Below are positions 1 through 4,819 of a stretch of 9,553 nt of DNA, one piece after another. The notes beneath the pieces were generated by a model. It saw only the letters and a list, made by a program, of their open reading frames with translations, was not told where the DNA came from and ran no database searches. This DNA comes from DATGEO01 sp035310015. Its GTDB lineage: Bacteria > Chloroflexota > Dormibacteria > Dormibacterales > Dormibacteraceae. Each line of letters begins with the position of its first letter. Position 1 is the stretch's first letter. Position numbers and translations under genes: made by a program. Where the stretch lies: the NCBI GenBank assembly GCA_035310015.1, contig DATGEO010000059.1:1-9553 (forward strand), given 5' to 3'.

Positions 1-174
1 ACGTGTTTCGAGGTGGTTCATCAGTCCAGCGCAAGCCTAGTCGCACGCCGGGCCTTTTGGGCCTCGGGCGCGAAATGGGGGATGCAAATGGGTGTCCCCC
101 CGATGCTGTCCGCGCCGAGGGCGGGCAGAGTTGGCTCAGCCGTAAGACTGCGACACGTTTTCAGAGGGATTGCA
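1..174. other. Leader region upstream of the efflux gene
   Basis: No convincing gene is seen here. The downstream transporter frame stays open back to a GTG at 13, but the extra 54 residues have no transporter character and lie before a well-placed ribosome binding site. I found no promoter with both boxes at acceptable spacing. The region does not contain the GGTACTC repeat found upstream of the nearby cupin gene, so there is no sequence sign that the same operator controls this gene. Confidence 0.4.
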
Positions 175-1668
175 ATGGCTGAGCTTTCAACACGATCGAT
201 TGAGGCGGCGAGACACGAGGCTGTCATCGTGGCGCCCCATGAGCGACAGGTGTCGGCGCGCACCTGGGCGGCGCTGGCCATCCTGTGTCTGGGCGCGTTT
301 CTTGTCGTCCTCGACACAACCATCGTCAACATCGCCATTCCCAGCATCATGACCGGGCTCCACTCGAGCCTCGACCAGGTTCTCTGGGTCCTCAACGCGT
401 ACACCCTCGTCTATGCGGCGCTATTGATCACCGGTGGGCGCCTGGGTGACCTCTACGGCCCGAGGCGTTTGCTGATCGCCGGCATTCTGGTTTTCGGCGG
501 AGCGTCGGTCGCCTGCGCACTGGCCCCGTCCGCCGGGATTTTGATCGCGGCGCGTGTGCTCCAGGGAGTGGGCGGAGCGTTGATGACCCCGCAGACACTT
601 GCGATGATTCCGGCGATCGTGCCGGCCAACCGGCGCGGACGCGCGATCGGTTTGTGGTCCGGCTCGGCGGGACTGGCGGCGGCGGTGGGCCCTTCGCTCG
701 GCGGCGTGCTGGTGACAACGGCGGGTTGGCGCTGGGTATTTCTCGTGAACGTGCCTGTGGGCATCATCGTCATCGCCGGCGCGTTTGCATTCCTCCCTGG
801 GGTGGTACCGGGTCGCCGGCACCGGCTGGACATCGGTGGGATCGTTTTCGCGAGCCTAGGCCTGCTGGCGGTCGTCTTCGGTTTGGTCGAAGGGCAGCGC
901 TATGCCTGGGGCACGATCACCGGGTTGATCACCATCCCTGCTGTGATGGCTGCCGGCGTCGTCTTGCTGGCTGGCTTTGTGGTCTGGGAGCGGCGTCAGC
1001 CGGAGCCGCTGCTGCCGCCGGCGCTGTTCGCGTCGCGCAGTTTCACGGTGTCCGCATGGGTGATCCTCGTCATCCAGACAGTGATGCTGGCCTTCATCGT
1101 GGTGGCGGGCCTGTTCTTCCAGTCCGCGCTTCGGATGACGGCGCTCGATGCGGGACTCGCGCTGGCGCCCATGCCACTCACGCTCATGCTCGTGGCGCCG
1201 CTGGCGGGCAGGCTCGCCGAGAGGGTGGACGTCAAGTTCATCCTGATGGGCGCAATGCTGGTGGCGGCATCCGGGGTGGGCTGGCTGGTTGCATCGGTCT
1301 CGACGAGTGCGACGCCGGCGACGTTCATACCCGCGCTGGTGGTCACAGGTGCGGGACTCGGATGCGGCTTCGCGGTTGTGATGACGGTTGGTATGCGGGG
1401 CATTGCGCCGCAGGTCGCGGGCGCCGCGTCAGGTGTGCTCAACACGTTCAGGCAGGTGGGCGGCGCCATGGGCGGCGCGATCGCGGTTGCGCTGCTCCAG
1501 AGCCGGCTCTCGCTGATTGGTCCCGCCCAGGTGGCCGCCCACGACGTGGGTTACGCCAACACGTTTGTAGGCGCGTTCCGGGCGGCGCTGGTTGTACCGG
1601 TGCTCCTCCTGCTGCTCGCGGCCCTCAGTTGCCTGCTGCTCCAACCGCGGACCGCGCCGCCTGGTTAG
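175..1668 (+). CDS. MFS drug efflux transporter, DHA2 (EmrB/QacA) type, 14 TM
   Basis: A probable proton-driven multidrug exporter in the cytoplasmic membrane, 497 aa from the ATG at 175. I chose this start because GAGGGA lies 5 nt upstream (164-169) and because transporter-like sequence begins soon after it. The 14-TM DHA2 hallmarks are visible: LDTTIVNIAIP at residues 46-56 in TM1 (Asp47), motif A GGRLGDLYGPRR at 87-98 after TM2, Arg127 in RVLQGVGGAL (motif B), and the antiporter motif C around GSAGLAAAVGPSLGG at 163-177. The conserved WRWVFLVNVPVG follows at 185-196. The length is normal for the family and the C-terminal helices are intact. It converges on a TetR regulator 35 bp away, a common arrangement for drug pumps, but the substrate cannot be told from sequence. 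Family assignment is confident; substrate is unknown. Confidence 0.9.
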   Translation: MAELSTRSIEAARHEAVIVAPHERQVSARTWAALAILCLGAFLVVLDTTIVNIAIPSIMTGLHSSLDQVLWVLNAYTLVYAALLITGGRLGDLYGPRRLLIAGILVFGGASVACALAPSAGILIAARVLQGVGGALMTPQTLAMIPAIVPANRRGRAIGLWSGSAGLAAAVGPSLGGVLVTTAGWRWVFLVNVPVGIIVIAGAFAFLPGVVPGRRHRLDIGGIVFASLGLLAVVFGLVEGQRYAWGTITGLITIPAVMAAGVVLLAGFVVWERRQPEPLLPPALFASRSFTVSAWVILVIQTVMLAFIVVAGLFFQSALRMTALDAGLALAPMPLTLMLVAPLAGRLAERVDVKFILMGAMLVAASGVGWLVASVSTSATPATFIPALVVTGAGLGCGFAVVMTVGMRGIAPQVAGAASGVLNTFRQVGGAMGGAIAVALLQSRLSLIGPAQVAAHDVGYANTFVGAFRAALVVPVLLLLLAALSCLLLQPRTAPPG

Positions 1669-1703
1669 GTCGAATCCCTTCTTCCCCTGGGACTACCCCT
1701 TTG

Positions 1704-2408
1704 TCAGGCGCGTACCCGCGGGTTGCGCGAACTTGCGGCCTCCGAGGTGCCGCGCCGCCGCGAGCTTCCCTTCATCGGTCGCGTACGCCTGGTCGGTTGC
1801 CCGACCGGGCCGGTATCGGCCATTGCGGACCGCAGCAGTGCTGTCGCTGACCAGCGCATGAGTTGAACCGAATCCTTTCGTGAGAGGCCCGCGATATCTG
1901 TCAGCCACACCAGCGCTTCGATCCCGGCTGCGCTTCTGATCGCGAGAACGAGCCGTTTAAGGTCTCGCTCCGCCATCACCCCGCGCAGTGGAGACAGGGC
2001 TTCGCTGATCCACCCGATCGCGCGACCCTTGCGCAGAGGGAGCTGGCCACGATGGCTTTGGTCGGGATCGAGCGAAAGGCGCAGCATCGTGCGCTGCTGC
2101 GCTTCCGTGTCGACGATGAGACGTAGGAATGCCGTGACGACGGCATCCAGCCGAGCTGCGACATCGGATGTGGCGGTCTCGGGGAGCAGGGACCGCGTCT
2201 CGATCTCCGGATGGGCGGCCACCAGCAACGCACGCTGGTTGGGAAAGTAGCGGTAAGCCGTCGTCCGCGAGACTGAGGCCCTGGCCGCGGCCTCGTCGAC
2301 CGTGGGCGTCTGGCCCTGAGTGACCATTTCGCGGGCGGCTTCCACCAGGGCGCCGCGCGTCCGCTGCTTCTGGCGCGCTCGGCCACGCAGCTCATATGGG
2401 ATTGACAT
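1704..2408 (-). CDS. TetR/AcrR-family transcriptional regulator
   Basis: A 234-aa helix-turn-helix repressor. The N-terminal DNA-binding domain covers about residues 12-62, with the HTH in TVDEAAARASVSRTTAYRYF (36-55), followed by NQRALL, the usual TetR pattern. Residues 65-195 are a helical ligand/dimerisation domain that I cannot tie to a ligand. The last ~35 residues (200-234) are rich in Arg, Ser, Thr and Pro and look unlike a TetR C-terminus, so they may be an acquired or unstructured tail. The ATG at 2408 has no clear Shine-Dalgarno sequence. A -10-like TAGAGT lies 12 nt upstream, so the leader may be very short. The gene is divergent from the cupin gene and convergent with the efflux gene. 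By family behaviour it probably represses itself and the divergent cupin gene, and possibly the pump. Confidence 0.88.
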   Translation of the reverse strand: MSIPYELRGRARQKQRTRGALVEAAREMVTQGQTPTVDEAAARASVSRTTAYRYFPNQRALLVAAHPEIETRSLLPETATSDVAARLDAVVTAFLRLIVDTEAQQRTMLRLSLDPDQSHRGQLPLRKGRAIGWISEALSPLRGVMAERDLKRLVLAIRSAAGIEALVWLTDIAGLSRKDSVQLMRWSATALLRSAMADTGPVGQPTRRTRPMKGSSRRRGTSEAASSRNPRVRA

Positions 2409-2430
2409 TGGCGTCAGGGTACTCTAGTCT
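2402..2430 (+). promoter_or_regulatory. Predicted sigma70-type promoter for the cupin gene
   Basis: A perfect TTGACA (2402-2407) is followed, after a 17-bp spacer, by TAGTCT (2425-2430), which matches 4 of 6 bases of TATAAT. The -35 box overlaps the start codon of the divergent regulator. Transcription would begin near 2437, giving a leader of about 40 nt with AAGGAG at 2462-2467, 7 nt before the cupin ATG. The boxes and spacing are read directly; activity is inferred. Confidence 0.55.
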
Positions 2431-2450
2431 CTTCATGGTACTCGTGTCCC
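2418..2450. repeat. Pair of 14-nt direct repeats GGTACTCnnGTCnC
   Basis: Copy 1 is GGTACTCTAGTCTC at 2418-2431 and copy 2 is GGTACTCGTGTCCC at 2437-2450. They agree at 11 of 14 positions and are 19 bp apart start to start, close to two helical turns. Copy 1 overlaps the -10 regions of both divergent promoters; copy 2 forms the core of the 18-bp palindrome. Tandem sites of this kind would allow two repressor dimers to bind on one face of the DNA. Confidence 0.55.
2421..2450 (-). promoter_or_regulatory. Candidate promoter for the TetR gene
   Basis: On the minus strand GGGACA (complement of 2445-2450, 4 of 6 to the -35 consensus) is separated by 18 bp from TAGAGT (complement of 2421-2426, 4 of 6 to the -10 consensus). 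The start site would fall about 5 nt before the regulator ATG. It overlaps the divergent cupin promoter, so one bound repressor could block both. The boxes are weak. Confidence 0.35.
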
Positions 2451-2452
2451 AT
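2435..2452. promoter_or_regulatory. Candidate TetR operator: 18-bp imperfect palindrome
   Basis: ATGGTACTC/GTGTCCCAT is symmetric at 7 of 9 base pairs. It lies at the middle of the 66-bp gap between the divergent TetR and cupin genes. It covers the predicted cupin start site and the spacer of the TetR promoter. A related copy of its core (GGTACTCnnGTCnC) occurs at 2418-2431. Position and symmetry fit a TetR-dimer site; binding is inferred. Confidence 0.5.
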
Positions 2453-2474
2453 AAGATGACCAAGGAGATCCCTG

Positions 2475-2966
2475 ATGGCAATGACCAAGATTCTTCCGAT
2501 CGTACGTGTCAAGGGTGAGGGAGAGAAGCTGTGGTTTTACGGTGGCGGTGTTCACACCTGGCTCGCTACGAGCGCGGAGACCCAAGGCGCGTTTCTGCTT
2601 TTCGACGACTTCATGACTAAGGGCAAGACAACGCCTCTGCACTCGCACCCCGAAGTCGAGGAGACGCTATACGTGCTGGAAGGCGAGATTGTCGTCCACA
2701 TTGATGGCCGCGAGCAGACGCTCGGGAGCGGCGGTTTGGCCATGGTCCCGCGAGGCGTTCCGCACGCATTCCTGGTCACGTCAGAGAGCGCACGCATTCT
2801 GTTTCTGGAGACTCCGGGCACCAGCGAAGCCTTCTACCGCGGTGCCAGCGAGCCGCTGACTCCAGCCCTCGAGGCGTCAGCTCCGGTTGACTTCGACCGC
2901 GTGCGGGCCTCGGCGGCTCGGAACGGGGGCATCGAGATCCTCGGGCCGCCGCCTTTCGGCAGGTGA
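2475..2966 (+). CDS. Single-domain cupin (cupin_2) protein
   Basis: A 163-aa soluble protein with one cupin beta-barrel. Cupin motif 1 is seen as PLHSHPEVEETLYVLEGE (54-71), with metal-ligand candidates His56, His58 and Glu62 or Glu63. Motif 2 is GGLAMVPRGVPHAF (86-99), with His97 as the fourth ligand. The set of three His and one Glu is therefore complete, so a metal-binding enzyme or sensor barrel is likely. The general look is of the quercetin-dioxygenase-like cupins, but the substrate cannot be assigned. The start is firm: AAGGAG lies 7 nt before the ATG and a strong promoter lies upstream. Divergence from a TetR regulator suggests induction by a small molecule, perhaps one this protein modifies. 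The C-terminal ~35 residues lie beyond the barrel and may cap it. Confidence 0.88.
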   Translation: MAMTKILPIVRVKGEGEKLWFYGGGVHTWLATSAETQGAFLLFDDFMTKGKTTPLHSHPEVEETLYVLEGEIVVHIDGREQTLGSGGLAMVPRGVPHAFLVTSESARILFLETPGTSEAFYRGASEPLTPALEASAPVDFDRVRASAARNGGIEILGPPPFGR

Positions 2967-3003
2967 GCATAGCCACGTGGGAGGCTGCGGCGCGACCTTT
3001 TCA

Positions 3004-3016
3004 CGACCGCCGGTCG
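3004..3016. repeat. 13-nt perfect palindrome around one central base
   Basis: CGACCG-C-CGGTCG lies in the 112-bp gap between the cupin gene and the next start codon. The one-base centre is too small for an RNA hairpin loop without opening the inner pairs, and no T-run follows, so it is a poor terminator. It could be a protein-binding site. A TTGACG at 3027-3032 just downstream could be the -35 box of the membrane-protein gene, but no good -10 box follows at normal spacing. Confidence 0.3.
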
Positions 3017-3078
3017 CTCCGAGTGCTTGACGCCCTTCCCGCGTTTGTGTGATGCAAGTAAAAGAGGTAGGCGGCGAC

Positions 3079-3408
3079 ATGAGCAGAGCAGTAGTTCGCA
3101 AGGTTTTCGTCACCGGGTTGGTGGTGTGGGTCGTAGGCGGGATACTCGCCGTGCTGACGATGAAGGGAGGTCAGGCCCCAAGCAACGGCATCTACGCAGC
3201 GGGGTTGGCGCTCGTCGGCATCGGGGGTCTGATCGAGGTCGTGTCCTGGATCATGGCGCTCATCTCCTCGGCCATGCTCGGCCGCTGGGGCTGGTTCGTC
3301 GTACTCCTGATCCTCGGCCTGATCGGGCTGCTGTTGATCGTCATGATCGTCTACTCGGTCGTCGGTCCGTCGCAGCCGCGGGTTCGCCGCCAGATGGCCA
3401 CCGGCTGA
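3079..3408 (+). CDS. Small membrane protein with three TM helices, unknown function
   Basis: I do not recognise this protein. From the ATG at 3079 it has 109 aa and three hydrophobic segments at about residues 9-27, 38-62 and 72-94. Residues 69-77 read RWGWFVVLL, and the last helix ends in YSVVGP before a short basic tail (RVRRQ) that should stay in the cytoplasm. The ATG at 3079 is preferred over the one at 3049: the extra residues are polar, and a purine-rich AGAGG lies upstream at 3063-3067, although that is somewhat far. The frame has strong G/C third positions like its neighbours, which supports a real gene. It converges with the MFS gene with 10 bp between stop codons. A membrane-anchored accessory or stress protein is possible, but nothing shows it. 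Confidence 0.7.
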   Translation: MSRAVVRKVFVTGLVVWVVGGILAVLTMKGGQAPSNGIYAAGLALVGIGGLIEVVSWIMALISSAMLGRWGWFVVLLILGLIGLLLIVMIVYSVVGPSQPRVRRQMATG

Positions 3409-3418
3409 CCCAGGGCGA

Positions 3419-4609
3419 TCAGGTTTCCGCGGGCGCCGGCTCCATGACCGCGACCGCGGGGGCGGGTGGGCGGACCACCGCCAGCGCGATCGCGCCCGCG
3501 GCGCAGACCACGGCGATCGAGCCCAGGAACATCGCCCGCGCCCCGAAGTTCTGGTAAACCAGGCCGCCCAGCAGCGCGCCCACGATGGGTGCCAGCCCGA
3601 ACATCACCGACTTGACCAGCGCCTGGCTCGTCGCCCGGAGGTGGGACGGGCTCAGCTCATCGGCGATGATCACCGACGATACATAGACGAAGGCGAACGC
3701 GACTCCCGCCACGAGCTTGATGAGCGCCGCGGCGAACGGGTCCGACACGAAGGCCCAGGCCAGGAACATCGCCATGTACGTGGCGCAGCCCACGGCGAAA
3801 AGGGTCTTGTGGCTCACGCGCTTGGTCAGCAGGTGCATGTAGCCCATCGTCGGGATCTCGGTCAGGGCCTGAAACGACGCGGCCGCGCCGACCAAAAGCG
3901 CGCCGCCGCCGAGCACGTCGATCCGCAGCGTCAGGAAGTTCTGCGTCGCGGCCATCGCCGCGCCGAGCAGAAAGACGCTGGCCAGGAAGCCGAGCAGGGC
4001 GATCGGCAGCCGCTCCGGCCGGCGGGTCGTGGTCGGAGGAGGGATGGTCGCGGGCGCGGCTAGCGAGCGGCGCAGCGAGCGCCACGTCCACAGGCCGAAC
4101 AGCGCCGCGAGCGGCGCGTACAGCCACGGCGCCAGCTGGACGCCGAGTACCTGGTACAGGGCGCCCGCCGCGACCACGGACACCGCCCAGCCGGCGCTCA
4201 TCCGCAGGCGCATCCGCCCGTAGCGCGCGCGGCCAGTGCCTTCGAGCCGGCGCAGCGCCATCGGGTCGAGGAGCATGAACGGCGCCCGGGCCACCCACAG
4301 GGCCACGATCGCGACCGCCACCGCGTCGGTGCCGCGGGCGGCGGCGATGAGCAGCGCCACCACCGCCGCGGCCGCGCTCGAGCCGATGAGGATGCGCTCC
4401 GGGCGGACCGAGCGATCGGCGAGGTAGGACCAGCCGAGGCCCGCGATCAGGGATCCTGCCGCCGAGGCGGCGAGCACCACGCCGATCAGCGAAGGGTCGA
4501 AGCCGCGCCGGAAGAGGAAGAGGGGGACGAAGGTCAGGAGCGTTCCGTCGGCGATGCCGACCAGGGCATAGGACCAGTTCAGATCGGCGACCGCGCGGCG
4601 AAGGGGCAT
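3419..4609 (-). CDS. MFS transporter, 12 TM, MFS_1-like/nucleoside-symporter type
   Basis: A 396-aa integral membrane transporter of the major facilitator superfamily. TM1 begins within about 12 residues of the start (YALVGIADGTLLTFVPLFLF). A degenerate motif A is seen as GWSYLADRSVRPERIL after TM2. ARYGRMRLRMSAGWAVSVV before TM5 resembles the YGRxRxxGSxG signature of the LacY/NupG-like MFS_1 group. A central cytoplasmic loop rich in Pro, Thr and Arg separates two six-helix halves, and the second half ends in a Pro/Ala-rich tail. Starts at 4702 (GTG), 4630 (TTG with GAGGGG 6 nt upstream) and 4609 (ATG) are all in frame. I chose 4609 because sequence before it is either repeat-derived or overlaps an inverted repeat; 4630 is a serious alternative. 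The substrate is unknown. Confidence 0.85.
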   Translation of the reverse strand: MPLRRAVADLNWSYALVGIADGTLLTFVPLFLFRRGFDPSLIGVVLAASAAGSLIAGLGWSYLADRSVRPERILIGSSAAAAVVALLIAAARGTDAVAVAIVALWVARAPFMLLDPMALRRLEGTGRARYGRMRLRMSAGWAVSVVAAGALYQVLGVQLAPWLYAPLAALFGLWTWRSLRRSLAAPATIPPPTTTRRPERLPIALLGFLASVFLLGAAMAATQNFLTLRIDVLGGGALLVGAAASFQALTEIPTMGYMHLLTKRVSHKTLFAVGCATYMAMFLAWAFVSDPFAAALIKLVAGVAFAFVYVSSVIIADELSPSHLRATSQALVKSVMFGLAPIVGALLGGLVYQNFGARAMFLGSIAVVCAAGAIALAVVRPPAPAVAVMEPAPAET

Positions 4610-4621
4610 GGGCGGCCAATA

Positions 4622-4637
4622 GCGTGACAAATCACGC
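4622..4637. promoter_or_regulatory. 16-bp inverted repeat before the second MFS gene
   Basis: GCGTGA-CAAA-TCACGC is a perfect inverted repeat with 6-bp arms and a 4-bp spacer. It ends 12 bp upstream of the ATG at 4609, directly next to the only Shine-Dalgarno-like sequence (GAGGGG on the minus strand). The GTGA...TCAC arms resemble CRP/FNR-type half sites, although the spacer is not the 6 bp of CRP sites. It could be an operator or an mRNA hairpin controlling access to the ribosome binding site. Confidence 0.4.
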
Positions 4638-4658
4638 CCCTCAGCAATTGATTTGGAT

Positions 4659-4723
4659 GAGCCCCCCTCCGGTCTGAGCCCGCTTCGCGCGGCTTCGGCC
4701 ACCTCCCCGCACGGTGGGGAGGG
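4659..4723 (-). repeat. REP-like hairpin element
   Basis: This 65-bp stretch holds three adjacent inverted repeats: CGC-TTC-GCG (4681-4689), GGC-TTCG-GCC (4691-4700) and CCTCCCC/GGGGAGG (4702-4708 and 4716-4722, inner G-T and C-G pairs, loop ACG). A C-rich CCCCCCTCC block lies at 4662-4670. Read on the minus strand it goes GGGGAGG, GGCCGAAGCC, GCGAAGCGG, CCGGAGGGGGG. I recognise this style from dispersed intergenic repeats in GC-rich genomes. Only one copy is in the window, so dispersal is not shown here. The minus-strand GTG at 4702 lies inside it, so translation from there would give a repeat-encoded peptide. Confidence 0.5.
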
Positions 4724-4806
4724 TTTGCGAACCTGAGGCGCTGGCAGACCGCTGGCGGCCCAACGGATTTACTCATTGGTTGTCGTCAGAATGTCGTCGC
4801 ATCCAG

Positions 4807-4812
4807 TACCAT
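4807..4812 (+). promoter_or_regulatory. Candidate -10 box for leaderless kinase mRNA
   Basis: TACCAT (4 of 6 to TATAAT, and TAnnnT in form) ends 7 nt before the kinase ATG at 4820, so transcription would start on or next to the A of the start codon. No Shine-Dalgarno sequence precedes the ATG, which agrees with leaderless translation. No good -35 box is seen at 16-18 bp. Confidence 0.4.
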
Positions 4813-4819
4813 CCGTCGG

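Noticed and set aside
48..67. Imperfect hairpin GGCC-TTTTG-GGCC as a terminator of an upstream gene
   Set aside because: The stem is only 4 bp of clean pairing with no T-run after it.
13..174. N-terminal extension of the DHA2 transporter from a GTG at 13
   Set aside because: The 54 extra residues have no transporter character, and GAGGGA lies at correct spacing before ATG 175.
1669..1703. Terminator between the convergent efflux and TetR genes
   Set aside because: Only a weak TCCC/GGGA pairing is seen with no stable stem or T-run.
654..1850. 398-codon open frame on the plus strand
   Set aside because: It overlaps the efflux gene in another frame; the translation is Arg/Gly/Ala-rich with no domain, as expected from GC-rich shadow frames.
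2973..2980. CCACGTGG palindrome after the cupin gene
   Set aside because: An 8-bp palindrome is expected by chance in sequence this GC-rich and nothing else supports a function.
3657..4619. 320-codon minus-strand frame
   Set aside because: It is out of frame with the clear 12-TM transporter on the same strand and is Arg/Pro/Gly-rich with no motif.
4610..4702. N-terminal extension of the second MFS transporter from a GTG at 4702
   Set aside because: The first residues would be encoded by the hairpin-rich repeat element, and TM1 already begins just after ATG 4609.
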